Shown here piece after piece: positions 33,701 through 48,700 of a DNA stretch of 64,000 bases (position 1 is its first letter; each line of letters opens with the position of its first letter). The translations under genes and the position numbers were made by a program. The DNA comes from Bacteroidales bacterium (GTDB taxonomy: Bacteria > Bacteroidota > Bacteroidia > Bacteroidales > Marinilabiliaceae). The notes below the pieces were generated by a model, which ran no database searches, was not told the DNA's origin, and saw nothing but the letters and a program-made list of their open reading frames with translations. The stretch covers positions 27,603 through 91,602 of the forward strand of contig JAFPZF010000003.1 of the NCBI GenBank assembly GCA_017417385.1. Reading direction: 5' to 3'.

Positions 33701-36700
33701 GGATAGGTCAGTCTTCGAGATCACGGAGCCGAAGGCCTTTGAGGTCAAGCTCCTTGAGGACATCAACTGCAAGCTTGACGCAAGCAATCAGCCAGTGAAG
33801 TCGAGGGCTATCATCAAGGTAGCAGGCACGGCCGATGATGATCCGTTCGTGAACATGGTGAATGGCAGTCCGATTTACGACATAGTATGGCGTGGACCTA
33901 ACGGCAACCATGCTATATTCAACAACGAGGCTACACTTGGCAAGACCGATGCGAGTGAGCTCTTGGCAGGCACGTACACAGTCACCATGACGAAGGCTGA
34001 CGCATGTGCAGTCACGATGAGTGTCACGCTCTCGAACAAGGTCGAGGCGACCTACGAGGTAGTGCCGCAGACATGCTCGGGCATTGCGGACGGCGAGATC
34101 ACCGTCACGGCGACGAACGGATCGGGCGTATATGACTACGCATGGACAGGAGTCGGCACGACAGATGCCAACGGATATCATCAGGTCAAGCTGCAGCACC
34201 TAGGACTCAACGAGAGCGGGGAACAGCAGTACTACTCAGTTGTCGTCACCGATAGGAACACCAAGTGTGCAGTCACGCTTGACAACATCAACATACCGGC
34301 GGCGCGGGAGTTCGGTATCGAGTACTCTACGAGTCCAGTCACATGCTATGGCGAGACCGATGGAGCAATCGACCTGACCATAGTCAACGGATCGGGCAAC
34401 TATCAGTTCGACTGGACCGGTACGGGTGAGGGCATCATTGACGACCAGGAGGATCAGACGGCGCTAGGTGTCGGACAGTACACCGTCGTCGTCACCGACC
34501 AGGTACTCGGTTGCCGTGCCACGGCGACATTCGACCAGGTAACAGGTCCGAAGGCGCCGCTGACAGCTACGTCGCTCACAGACGGCACATACGACGTAGT
34601 CGGCGAGATAGCAACATCACTTGGCGGCACGACAACAGTCGACGACATCATCACGCACTCGCCGAAGTGCTATGGCGACTATGGCGTCATCCTCTTCGAG
34701 GTCAAGGGCGGCACGCCGTATGTCAATGTCGATGCAAGCAACAACAAGACGTACTACTTCTACTACACCATGGATGGTGGCAAGCGCCAGCAGACCAGGA
34801 TGATAGGCGTCGGCAGGTCAGTCACCATAGCAGGCACGACGCAGACGTGGACGGACAGCGTATCGTACGTATTGCTTGACACGAGCAGGAAGCTCGCGGA
34901 CGGCAATCATCACTTCGAGATCAGCGATGCGGCAGGTTGCCATACAGCAATCGACATAGAGCTTGACGCGGCAGTTCCGCTTGAGGCGAGGGCGATAGTC
35001 TCACATCCAGTCTCAGCAAAGGGTGCGGCAGATGGTGCGATAGAGCTCAACGTCACGGGTGGCAGGCCATTCGTCGGACTGTCTAAGAAGTATGACGTCG
35101 CGTGGACAGCAGTTGACGAGCAGAACAATCCGATAACAGTCGCAAATGCGAACTCGTTCAACATCAAGAACCTGAAGGCGGGCACGTACACCGCTACCAT
35201 AACCGATGACGGATGTGAGGAGAAGACCATAGTCGTCAGGTTGAAGGATGACGGACTGTACATGCAGGTCATGAAGACAGACAACGCATGTTCTGGTGGA
35301 GCAAACGGCCAGATAGCAGTCACCATCTTCAACGGAAGGGCACCGTACTCGTTGTCGCTCAGCGGCAAGACCAACAGTGCGCAGAACGGACTTGACGGCA
35401 CAGAGATCTACTACTTCAGGAACCTTGAGAACGACACGTACTACCTGACGCTCACCGATGCCGACGGAGTACAGACGAGGACATATCTCGACGAGAATGG
35501 CGACGAGCAGAACAGCATCAGGATTAAGAACAGCGATGCAGAGCTGACGATCGCAGCTGACCTGACGACGATGAGTATGGACTGCTTCGATGGCAAGACC
35601 GGAAGCATAGAGTTCACCGTCAGTGGTGGTATCGCAACGGAGATCGGCACGAACAAGGTACGCAGCTACGTCGTCTATCTCGAGGGCGAGAAGTCGACGC
35701 AGAGCATGAGGCTTGAGGCTACGACCGATGCAAGCAACACGACCACATTCGTAGACCTCAACAACAGCCAGACCCTCACGGTGCTCAAGTTCGAGAACAT
35801 ACCAGAGGGCACGTACAGACTGAGAGTTGTCGACAGGAACTCGGGCGCTGAGGCGTGCGAGTCAGTCACCGAGGACTTCACGTTCACCCAGAGCCACGTC
35901 ACATTCACGACAGCCAAGACCGACGTGACATGTCCGAGCGGAGTCGATGGCAGCATCACCATCACGGCGGAGGGTGCTACGGGACTCAGCTATGGACTCT
36001 GGAGATTTGACACGCAGGCAGATGCCGAGACCTTCATAGCTAATCCAAACTGGGACAGCAACACAGGCCTTGCAGGCAGGGATGCTGCAACTACAGGATT
36101 GACCTCGGGCTATTATGTAGCGGCAGTCAAGGACAACGTCTCGTACACGATGGGCTCAGGTTGCACACTGTATGCTACGGCAGACCAGATAGTCAAGATA
36201 GCGGAGCCTGAAGCACTGACAGTCACAAGACTTGATGCAGTCAGCGTAACGTCTTGCGACGAGAGCGTCGAGAACGGCCAGGTACTCGTCAGAGTTGAGG
36301 GTGGCACGGCGCCGTACAGCATCTCGCTTGATGGAGGTGCGGCAGTCGAGACCGTCACGGGCGACTACAGGTTCACAGGGCTCAGGACAGGAGACCACAC
36401 CATCTCCGTCATGGATGCGAGAGGCTGTGCATATAGCGGCACGAAGGACAACGTCAACGTACCGATCTACGAGAAGGTACAGGTTGCACTCGGCAGCTAT
36501 GACATGAACGACAGCGGTACGACCGACAAGGCAGGAACGGCAGACGTAACCATAAGTGGTGGTGTCCCGAGAAATCCGGGCGAGACAACCAAGTACTACG
36601 TCTATGAGGTGACACTCGCGGGCAGCACAGGCTCGGCGAAGAAGTGGCATGTCGATACGGAGACGCCGGATGCAACACAGGGAGTCAGCAAGACGACCGC

Positions 36701-39700
36701 GGGCGACATCAAGATCGAGTTCAGCAATCTTGAGCCGGACTTCTACACCGTCACCGTACGCGATGCGTCGGCATCTAGCTCAAGTTGCCAGGCACAGACC
36801 ACGTTCACGCTGAACAAGTTGACGGCAGAGCTGACGACCAAGAATCCGGACTGCGTAAGCCAGAAGAATGGTACGGCGAGCGTCGAGGTCGGCGGGTTGA
36901 ACGGCCACGTCAGGTACAGGTGGTTCCAGCAGTACACCAACTCGTCGAACACCAAGTACTATGTCGAGTTGCCGCAGTCAGTCAGTGCGAACACCTCTAT
37001 GGTGACCGGCCTTGACAAGGGCAACTACGCATTGCAGATCTTCGACTTGAAGGCCAATGCAGTGATGTCGACAGGCACGGATGGACTCGCTACGACGGCG
37101 GACAATGCAGATCATAAGACAGCTGGCTCGTATAAGTTCATCGAGTTCGAGATGGACTACAACCGCGACATACAGATAACCCCGTCGATAGTCGACGAGA
37201 GGTGTTATGCAGCTAACGATGGCGAGATCAGCCTCGTCATCCAGGGTGCGGACGCCAACAAGACACTCACGTACAAGTGGACAGGACCTAACGGATTCAC
37301 AAGCACCGAGAAGGACATCAAGGGCTTGAGGCCAGGATCTTACACCATAGTCGTGACCGACGAGGACGGATGTCAGGCGACGAAGGCGGGCAACCTCGTC
37401 AATGCGCAGAGCAGGATACAGTTCAACCTGTATGAGGATGCGACAGTAAGAGACTGCCAGGAATACAGCAGGCGACTGACCGTCTACAACCCGACCGAGG
37501 AGGCGACACAGACCGCAGCCAACCAGGCAGCCCTCGAGACAGCACTGAGTGCGGCAGGACTTGCAGACGTCAATGCAGCACAGACAGAGCTCGCGACACT
37601 CGAGGCAAAGACAGACCCGACAGACACCGATAAGGCGAGGATGACGACCCTCAGGGACATCATCTCGATGGCCAACTTCAACTACAAGCAGTCGGCAATC
37701 GTCGGAGGCACGCCAATCACAGAGACGGCACAGGATGGCACGAAGACCATGCACTACGACTTCATCTGGAGTGGTGCGGACGTAGCAAGCGTCAAGTATG
37801 ACGACTTCAGCGACCCGAGCCATGCGAACTACTATGCGATAGACGTCACGAAGGGTGGCGACTACACATTGACAGTCACCGATGCCAACGGGTGCCAGAT
37901 AGAGAAGACGTACACCTTGCCAGAGGATATCGAGATCACGTACACCGTCAAGGATGCAACGTGTAACGGTAGGCTCGACGGCGAGATCCAGGCAGTAGTG
38001 ACTGGCGTCGTCAACCCGACATACCAGTGGTATACGAAGGAGGGTGCATCGAGCACAGCTACCGGAGCAAAGCAGGGCGTCGGAGCGGACAATGCAAACT
38101 GGTACGTGCCGATGACAGGCACCGAGTATCAGACCAGCAGGCTCAGCAACGTAGGAATCGGCAGGTATGCACTCCTCGTCACGAGGGCCAGCGAGGTCTA
38201 CGGCGGTCAGGCATGCGAGAAGTTCTTCAGCGGCATGGAGATCACCAACCCGGATGCGCTGACGGCACAAGTCTTCAAAACCGACGCTACAGGGTGCAGC
38301 GACCAGGGCAATGGACGTGTCCACGTCATAGCAAGGAAGGGTACGGCACCGTACACCATCAGCCTGTATGGAGCAGACGCGACGAAGACAATCACGTCGG
38401 CGAGTGGCGACGAGTGGTATGACAACCTCATCGGCCTCTCGACAGGTGACGGAGCGATGTATCAGGTCGTCGTCGTCGATGCGAACGGCTGCATGGCAGA
38501 CTTCGAGCCGACGGCAGACGACGAGGAAGTCGACGCAACAAAGCACTTGGCTGACGGTATCGTCTATGTCATGAAGCCAGAGGAGCTCGTCTTGAGCGGC
38601 ATCGAGGCAGACATGAGCGCATACACAGTCGGTGGAACCAGCTACACATATCCGGCGGCACACGTCAAGTTCAACATCGCAGGTGGTGTCGTGACGGGTG
38701 GCATCAAGAAGTACAGAGTAACAATCTCTGGTGACGGATATGTCAAGACGTTCACCGTCGATTATGACGGCACGGCATACACATGTGCGACAGAAGGTGT
38801 CAAGATAGATGGCAGTGACATCTACGTCACGGAGAGGACGAAGGGCGAGCTGAAGCAGGGCGACTACACAATCACCGTCAGCGACGTCAATGCGATGCCG
38901 GAGACGTGCGAGAAGACCGGCAAGTTCAGCCTGAGCGAGCTGAAGGTCGAGATAGAGCTTGTCAAGCAGCCGACCTGTGTCACCCTGATGGATGGCGAGC
39001 TGCATGCAAACGTCACCGGTTCGCTTGGTGGCAACCTGAACTACACATGGTATTACAGTGAGGACAGGACAGCCAAGGAGGCAGATGTCACGACAGAGGC
39101 AGTAGCATTGCGCAACAGGATGGTACTGAACAACAGGCCGGAGGGTGCGTACAGAGTCGTCGTCGAGGAGAAGGATGCCGACGGCAACGTCATGGCTACG
39201 GCGAGCGCATTCATGCAGGTATCATACGAGAAGCATTACACACTGGAGGCCGTCAAGAGCGACATCACGTGTAATGGCGACGACAATGGTACGATAACCA
39301 TCAGCGTCTTGAACAACAACAGTCCGGCGGCGGACGTCTTCGACTACAAGTGGAGCGGAGCCGTAGCTGGGTTGCAGAGCAGCAGGGCAGTGACCGGGTT
39401 GAAGCCAGGCTCGTACGTCGTCACAGTCACCGACGAGGATGGTTGCCAGATAGTCAGCGACCAGTATGAGACGTTGCTCTACACGAAGGCCAATGCCAAG
39501 AAGGTAGAGATGGATGCAGAGGCCGATGCTACGAAGAAGGAGGCGCTCAAGGCCGAGTATGAGCAGCTCACAGAAGTGGCAGATCAGTTCGACAAGGCAT
39601 TCGAGATCTACGAGCCGGAGGGCATCGACTACAAGCTCAGCCACACCGTCGTCGATTGCACCAACTTCAAGCTCGAGATCAGCATCAGCGACTTGACAGG

Positions 39701-42700
39701 AGGTGTCGGCAACGGCGTCAGGACGAACTACACGTATGCGTGGAGTGGTCCGAGCCGAGTCAACCAGAGCACGACAGCTGCGACATACGGTGACGGCACC
39801 GACATCACGAAGGGTGGAGTCTATACCGTCATGGTGAGCGACAACAACGGATGTACGACGACGAAGACGTATGAGGTACCGGGTGACTTCATAGTATCGG
39901 CGGAGATCGAGCACGTCACCTGCAAGGGCGAGACAGGTTCGGCAGACACGAACGTCGCTACGAGCAGCAGCAATGACGGACGCATCGAGGTGAGCGTCTC
40001 GGGTGCAACAGATCCGTCGTACCAGTGGTGGAAGTTGACGCAGACGAGGCCGTCTGACGATGACAAGGTATATAGGACAGACGACGGCAACGGCAACAAG
40101 GTTGACGTCCTGTTCGCAGCAGACGGACAGAAGTCGGCGGCCGGCACGTACTATCTCGAGGAGATGGGACAGACGCAGGCGTCGGTCAGCAACCTGTCAG
40201 TAGGCTTGTACTTCGTAGAGGTAACAGGCTTCCAGGGCTGCACGAAGCTCGAGGGTCCGTATAAGATTGACGAGCCGAAGGATGTGCTCAGCTTCACGCT
40301 CGACGCACAGCCAGTCAAAACCTGCAATGGTGACCCGAGTGGTAGCATAACCATCCAGGTAACAGGTGGCACGGCTCCGTACGAAGTATACTTCATCAAC
40401 GGACAGGACAACCCGACAGTCACGACGAGGACAGGATACTACGTCTTCAACGGACTTGCGGCAGCAGAGGGACTGTATCAGTTCAGAGTCACCGACGCCA
40501 ACGGGTGCACGTATCCGGCGAACGGCACGTTCGTAGGGGCAGACGTCACGCAGCCGGGCGAGTTGAGGTTGACACTCGAGGCATACAACTATGACGAGGA
40601 GAAGGTAGACGGCACCGAAGTATACACCGGCAACCTCCAGTTCAAGATTGACGGAGGCATGAAGAGTTCGGACAACTACTACAGCTATCAGCTCGTCTTG
40701 ACCGGAAGCGAGGGTGCAAGCAACTACACGACGACCAACAGGCATGCGTACACAGACAATGATAACGATAATGTCGATGACGGCGTAGTCCTCACGCAGA
40801 ACGGATTGAACTGGAGCTGGACAGACGCGCTGGGCAACAACAGAGGCTTGTTGCCGGGCGACTACAAGTTGACAGTCACCGACCTGAACAGTCCGCAGCA
40901 TTGCAAGGTCGAGCAGACGTTCACCATCAGTGCGATGAGCTTGACGAGCGACGTCAAGAACCCGTCTTGCAGCAGTGCGGAGGGTGACGGAAGCATCAGC
41001 ATCAACGTGACCGGCAATGCAGGCGAATTGAACTACAAGTGGGAGTTCAAGGATCCGAGCGCAGCAGACTTCACGGAGAAGGCACAGTGGGCAGACCAGA
41101 AGGTCATCGGCAACCTCGTACCTGGTGTGTATAGGTTGACAGTCATCGATGGCGGATATTATGACAACACCGATGCTGCGACGCAGACAGCTACGGCAGC
41201 ATATCAACTTGGCGGCAAGACCAAGGATGCGCACTACATAGTCGAGGAGTTCATCCTCGACAACAGCAGGAACATCTCGTTCGGTACGCCGACGATCACG
41301 AAGCCGAGCTGCTATGACACCAATGACGGATCTATCAAGCCAGTCATCTTGACCGATGGCGATATCGACGAGAAGACCCTTGTCTACTCTTGGGCAGGTG
41401 TCGGTGGCTTCTCGAGCACAGACCTGAACATCTCGGGCTTGATGCCGGGCGAGTACGTCTTGACCGTGACAGATCCGGACGGATGCTTCGCGAGCCATAC
41501 GTATAGAGTCGACACCGTCGAGAGACTCGACTTCAAGTTGAGGGTAGATAACATCTGCGACCCGACGTCGAGGACAATCACAGTACTCAACAAGTACGGC
41601 AAGGCATTCGGCGAGAGTGCGACAGTATCGGCAAAGGTCAACTACGTCGTAATCGGCTCGAATGAGTACATAGTCAATGGCGACGGCACGTTGTCTCTGG
41701 CAGACGGAACAGTCTATACAGACAAGTCTTACCTCGTCAGCGAGAACAACGTCTATGTCGGCGACTACTACAACATATCTGGCGGCAAGGTCACGATAGG
41801 TGGTACAGAGTATGACGTGACGGCGGCTGGCAAGGTCGTCGATGACGGAGGAGTCGAGTATGCAGCTAACGCGTACATAGTCAACGGCGTCCAGGTACTC
41901 GTCGGCGATAAGACAGCAGTACAGAGCGGCGTCAAGAGCGTCTCTTACAACTGGGTTTACAATGGAAGCCTGAACAACGTCTTCGGAGGCACGCCACGTG
42001 CGGCATCGCCAGAGTACACATACTCATGGAGTGGAGACCTGACGAGAGACTTCACGTGGAGCGCAGACATCAACGAGACAGACGCATTCACAGTCAGTGG
42101 AATCAGTGCTGGCGGACAGTTCACGTTGACCATCAGAGACAGCAAGCTCTGTGAGGTATCGCATCAGACCGTCGTCATACCGACGCCAGTCACATGCGAT
42201 GCGGAGATCGTCGATGTCCTCTGCTATGGTGAGGAGACCGGGTCGATAGACATCACGCCGACAGGCGGCTTCGGCAGCTACTCGTACAACTGGTACAAGG
42301 GAGCAGTCAGCGTCAATGCTGCGGGCGATGTCGTCGAGGATGTCGTCGAGATCAACAGCACGAGCTACAATGTCGTAGATGGTGCGATCACGTATCCGAC
42401 GACGTATGAGGCAGTCGGTGGCATGATAACCTACGCTGGCAAGGACTACACAGTCGACGTAGCTCCGGACAAGGAGTACGTAGAGATCTCTGGCACGAGG
42501 TATGACGTCACGAGTGGAGCAGTCGTAATCCCGCAGGAGTATGAAGTCGTCGGTGACAAGGTATCGTTCGGCGGAATGATATATGACGTCGAGGACAATG
42601 GCGGAGTCAGGACCGTCACGATAGGCGCTACGAAGTACACCGTCAGTGCGAGTGACAAGGTCACGATACCGACATCGTATACAGTCTCAGGCGACAAGAT

Positions 42701-45700
42701 AGTCTACGAGGGTGCGGACGTCGCGGTACTGACCGAGAAGGGAGCACACACCGTCGTCGTAGCCGGTAAGACATATACACTGGATGCAGACGAGAAGACC
42801 GTCATCCCGACCAAGTACAAGGTCGAGAATGGCAAGGTCAACGTAGAGGGCACAGACTACAACGTAGCATCAGTCGATGCCACGGCGGCGCAGATGAACA
42901 GGACGAGCCAGGATGCCATCAACCTTGGCGCAGGCACGTACACAGTCGTCATCACCGACCATGGCACGAATGGACAGAGCACATGCGAGAAGAACTACGT
43001 CTTCACGTATGAGATAGACGAGCCTCAGCCGATCAGCATCGACGGCACGTCGAGGCCAGTATCATGCTACGGACTCTCGGACGGCGAGGTATGGCTCGAT
43101 GTCAATGGTGGAGTTCGTCCGTACACGTACACATGGAACACAGGTTCCGAGATACGCGTGATGACTCAGCCGAAGATCACCGGACTGCCATTCGGCACGT
43201 ACTTCGTGACAGTCACCGATGCAAACGGATGTGCAGCATCTCATGAGTTTGCAGTGACGCAGCCAGCGAACCTCGACTTCAGGCTCACGGCAGACGACAT
43301 CGACTGTGAGGGCAAGAACGGCAAGTTGACCATGGACTTCGTTGATAGCGAGGTCATGCTCAACAACGACTGGACGAGCATCAGGTGGACAGGTCCGGGA
43401 CACGTCGCAATGGATCAGGACGTCTATAGCAATGACAACCTCGAGACCGGCAAGTACACCGTCACGATCAGCCAGAGCGGAACGTGCATGGTCACGGCAG
43501 TCCATGAGTTCGGCAAGGGCCTCAACATCGTCGAGGAGAAGACCGACATCAAGCCGGCACGTTGCCCGGGCATCAACAATGGTACAATAACCATAGTCGT
43601 CGAGGGTGGCAGTGGCATCTACGAGTACCACTGGACGTCGTTCGAGGACAAGGATTGCACGAAGCCGATAGCCAACAGCGGAGCAAACGATGCAAACAAG
43701 GCATATCAGGCAGGACTGACGTCGGCATGGTACAAGGTCACCGTCACCGACAGGGGCAAGAACAATGCTAGTGGCACACCATGCACCGTCGAGGGTGGTC
43801 CGTGGTACGTCGGCAACAACGTCGAGCTGATGGTCACGACGACAGACGGATGGGAGAAGTGCGTCGGCACGAACGACGGTCAGATCAACGTCTTCGTCCA
43901 TGGTGGCACGGGTCAGTACAGCTTCGTCTGGTATGGTGACGGACACGGCATCGTCAAGGGACAGCAGAACCAGACGGCGCTCAGCAGAGGACACTATCAG
44001 GTCGTCGTCACAGACGAGGGCAATGGATGTGTCGTCACGGCACAGGCAGAGGTCAAGGGATCTCAGAAGAAGCTCGGCTTGAAGCTCAACGAGATCAAGG
44101 ACATCGACTGCTATGACGACAACCTCGGCAAGATAGACGTCTCGATCATCAATGGTACGCCGTTCACGTCTGACGACACATACGAGATCAGGAGCGTCGT
44201 CATAGGCGGCACGACGTACAAGGCGGACGAGAATGGATCGATAACATACGAAGGCGTAGTCTACAGCCTCTTGAATTCTACCGTAGAGATAGATGGTGCA
44301 ACATACGACGTTAACGTCGTCGAGAAGAACAAGGAATACTACAACTACAGGTGGAACCACATCGGAGTCACCGACAGGGTAGAGGTCACCGAGGGCGTAT
44401 CAGAGACCGAGGTGCCGCTGAGTGCAAATGGTACAATTTCGGCAGGCAGCTACAGGTTGACCGTCACCGATTACTACGGATGTGAGGTCACCGAGGAGTT
44501 CGTAGTCAGCCAGAATGACAGGATAGAGAGCGAGGGCACGCCGACGCATCTCATCAAGAGAGACGTTCCGACGGGCGAGTATCACGTCACGAGCGTGACG
44601 GGCGGTGTCTATCCGTACACCATCAGCTGGTATTACCTGACCGACATCAACGGCAACAAGATTGATGACAACACCCAGTATGCAAAGGGACCGGACGACA
44701 CGTACAACATGTTGACGTTCTCCGACCAGTATCATGCGATGGGACTTGCGGCAGGTACGTATGAGTACGTCGTGAAGGATCATAAGGGATGTGAGCGTAG
44801 CTTCCCATTCACCATCTCGGACAACGGTGCGCTCTATGCACAGATCGAGAAGGGCAGCGACGTCAACTGCTATGGAGAGTCGACAGGCTCGATCATAGTC
44901 CGCATCATCAATGGTGCTCCGGACTACACCATCACCGTCAACGGAGTTGCGATCGAGAGCAGCTATCCGGGTGGCATCTATACCATCAGGGATCTCGTAG
45001 CTGGCAACTACACCGTCATCTTGAAGGACAAGAACGGAGCGACCGTCCAGGAGTCCATCACCATAGAGCAGCCAGACAGGCCATTGACCTTCAGGGCAGA
45101 CCAGTCGTACACCGCATGCTATGGCGAGAGGCTTGACCTCGGCAAGTTGTCGACAGCTAAGGCGAAGATGCTTGTCAACGGAGGCACGCCGTTCGGAGCG
45201 ACCGTCACGATAGGCGGAGTAGTCTATGACGTAGTCAACGGAAAGATTACAGTCATGGAGGATGACGGCACTGGCAACATGGTAGCAAAAGACTACACAG
45301 TCGTCACTGCTGCAAATGGAGACAAGAGCGTCACAGTAGGCAGCACGAGCTATCCAGTCTCGCCGGAGTACTACAAGGTATATAGGAACAACGACGTAGC
45401 CAAGGAGGCAGTCTGGAACGATGCAGACAAGGCATATTCTTACGAGTATGAGTATGCGTCGAACGGTGTCGACAAGATGACGATAGGCGACTACAGGTTT
45501 GCAGTCACCGATGCGAAGGGTTGTCAGCTCGTCGAGTACAAGACCCTCGTCGAGTACCCGGCAATAGTCATCACGAGCGACAATCAGACCGACGTCCAGT
45601 GCTACGGTCAGGCGACCGGCTCCATCGACTTGACAGTCTCTGGTGCGGCGAAGGTCAAGTACACATGGAGCAGTGACCAGTTGCCAGAGTACAAGAAGCA

Positions 45701-48700
45701 GACTGGCACGGATACCGAGGGCAATCCAGTGTATGTCTCGGACGACACCAAGACAATGCCGACCGACCTGACGACTATGAACTCGAACAACGGCACGAAC
45801 AAGCTCCAGAACTTGAAGGCAGGCGTCTACACCGTCACCGTCGAGAATCTCGAGACGCTGTGTACGATAGAGAAGACGTTCACCATACTCGAGCCAGAGA
45901 AGCTCATGGCGACGATAGAGCCGTACAACGTCACGACATGCAATGGAGACAAGAACGGCGAGCTGTTGATCCAGATCTCAGGCGGCGAGGCGCCGTATGA
46001 GGTCGAGGTCTACAACACGGCAGCGACGAGCGAGATCTTGAAGAAGAGCGTCGAGACCAGTGCGGTCACCTTCTCAGACCTTGCTGCAGGCAACTACGTC
46101 GTCACGATCACCGATGCCAACGGCTGTCAGTGGATGACGAGCAACCCGGAGGCAATCGCAGAGCCAGTACTCCTCGAGGTAAGAGACTTTGCAAGCGACA
46201 TCAGCTGCAACGCGGACGACGGCAGCTTCACGTTTGAGGTCCATGGTGGAATGACCGAGACCATAAATGGCACGGCATGGACAACGGCAGCTTCTAAGTA
46301 CCTCATTAACCTGACCGGTCCGGCCAATGCACACAGGCGCAATGGCAACTGGACGATGGAGGTCGAGGCTACGAAGGATGCAGACGAGCATTACCACTAC
46401 GAGTTTGACAGCAAGACAGCGACGACGACAGTCGGCACAGAGTCTTACGCATGGAAGGAGCTCGTCGAGGGCGACTACGTCTTGACAGTCAAGGATGTCT
46501 ACTCGACCGACATGAACCAGTGTGCAGTCAGCATACCGTTCACGCTGAGCAACATCCACGTCGATGGTGTCATCAGCCAGCCGACGTGTGAGGGCATCAA
46601 TGATGGTGCGATCGACATAACCGTTGCGGGCATTGATGAAGAGGCAGCTACATACAACTGGCAGAGGTATACCACAACCGAGTATGCAGTGAAGAACGGC
46701 AAGGTCACTGTCGATGGTACAGAGTATGCAGTAGCGAATGGCAAGGTAACCATAGGCTCTGCGACGTACAATGTCGTCAATGACGTCGTCAGCATCTCGG
46801 GCTGGAAGAGTTTTGACAGAGGTGCAGGCAACCAGAATGCGACAAGCCTGACGGAGGGCAAGTACAGAGTCGAGGTATCCAACTCTAAGGGATGCACGGC
46901 GACGAGCGAGACGTTCGAGTTGACATACAAGAACATCATCATCGTCGAGGCAACTCCTGCGGCAGAGCAGTGTGCAGGTGCTAATGACGGACACATCGTC
47001 ATCACGAGCATACTCGGCGTCGAGGATCAGAACAAGCTGAAGTTCAAGTGGAGCGGCAGTGGATTCTCGAGTGAGGAGAAGAACATCTACGACCTCGTAC
47101 CGGGCTCGTACAACCTCATCATGAGCGACGAGACGACCGGTTGCAAGGTGACGAAGGATGTCGTAGTCCTCCCGGCACCAGACGCGTTGAAGGTAGAGCT
47201 CGAGGACAGGACCGACAAGTGCAACTACGAGCATACCATCACGGCGAAGATCAGTGGTGGTGCAGGCAACAACGTCTACTACACGACGGGTACTGGCAGC
47301 TCGCTCATCTGGAGTGACCTCTCGATGACGGCAGACACCATCAAGAAGACGCTCACGGCTAACAAGGGTGGCGAGTACACGTTGACAGTCAGGGATGCGC
47401 ACAACTGTGTAGCGTCTGGCAGTGTCACGCTCGTCGAGCCGCTCGACCTCATCTATCATAAGGTCGACATCGCATGCAACGGAGGCGAGGAGGGTGCTAT
47501 CTATGCTACCGTCACAGGTGGTTCGGGCAGCTACATCTACAGCTGGACAGGCAAGGACGTCGATGGCAACGATGTCGAGATAGAGAACAACGACAAGCCG
47601 AACATCTCGAACCTGAAGGCTGGTAAGTACACCTTGACAGTCACCGACGCGAGCGAGGACAAGAGCCTCTTGGCGAATGACGACGCAGAGCATGTCGACA
47701 CGAAGAAGAGGTGTCAGCTCGTCGAGGAGATAGAGATAGAGCAGCCGGACGAGATCTCGATCACGGGAACCGTCAAGCACGTAACCTGTGCAGGGTCTAA
47801 CGACGGACAGATCTCCATCACCGTTACTGGAGGTGTCGAGCCGTACAGCTACTTGTGGGATGATGGTCAGACGACGGCTACGATACGTGGCTTGAACCAG
47901 CATCAGTACAAGGTGACCGTCACCGACGCTCACGGATGTACGCAGGACAAGACCTTCATGGTCTACGAGCCGAAGCCAATAGACTTTGATCTCGTAGCGA
48001 CCGACGTCAACTGCAACGGTGAGGGTGGCGAACTGAAGATAACCAACTTGAAGGGTGGCTGGTACTGGACCAACATCGACGTAGAGAAGGCGACGGCCGA
48101 CAAGGGCGACTCGACATACGTCATCAGCTGGTCTGGCGAGGCGATCGTCAATGCCAACAAGGGAACAGAGTCAGCGGACGTACTTGGCGAGAACATCTTG
48201 CGCTACAGCCACTTGACGAGCTACAGGAACGGCAAGTACAGCGTGACAGTCCGTGACGGCAGCAACGGCAGGAGCGGATGCGTAGTCACCAAGACGTATG
48301 ACTTTGCAAGGCCGATAGTTGCGAAGGTCGAGAGCATCAAGAACGAGACGTGTGTCGGACAGTTCGACGGTGCAATCAACATCAATGTCGAGGGTGGCAT
48401 CATGCCATACAAGTATGAGTGGACGACAGTCGACGGAGCAGGTCTGAGTGCGGCGAGTGCGAACCAGGTAGGTCTGAGGGCTGGTACATACAACCTGACA
48501 GTCTACAGTGCGGACTACGTACAGCACAAGAAGGTCGTAATAGGTGACGACGAGTATCCAGTCGCAGACGGTAAGGTCACGATAAGTGGCACGGAGTACA
48601 CCGTCGAGGCAGACAACACAGTCACCGTCGGCACAGACAAGTATGACGTAGTCGATGCGGAGACGTATGACGGATGCAAGACGACACTCGACAACGTCGT

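Larger units (their letters stand above)
40277..43021 (+). repeat. SprB block B-f (modules b1-b6)
   Basis: b1 TCNGDPSGSI..GTAPYEV, b2 without Cys (LQFKIDGG), b3 SCSSAEGDGSI, b4 SCYDTNDGSI, b5 ICDPTSRTI, b6 LCYGEETGSI. It is about 700 bases longer than B-d and B-e because b5 and b6 both contain hairpin-repeat inserts. Confidence 0.7.
43022..45894 (+). repeat. SprB block A4 (modules a1-a9)
   Basis: SCYGLSDGEV, DIDCEGKNGKL, RCPGINNGTI, KCVGTNDGQI, DCYDDNLGKI, a6 without Cys (RDVPTGEYHV), NCYGESTGSI, ACYGERLDLG, QCYGQATGSI. Inserts lie in a5 and a8. Confidence 0.7.
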
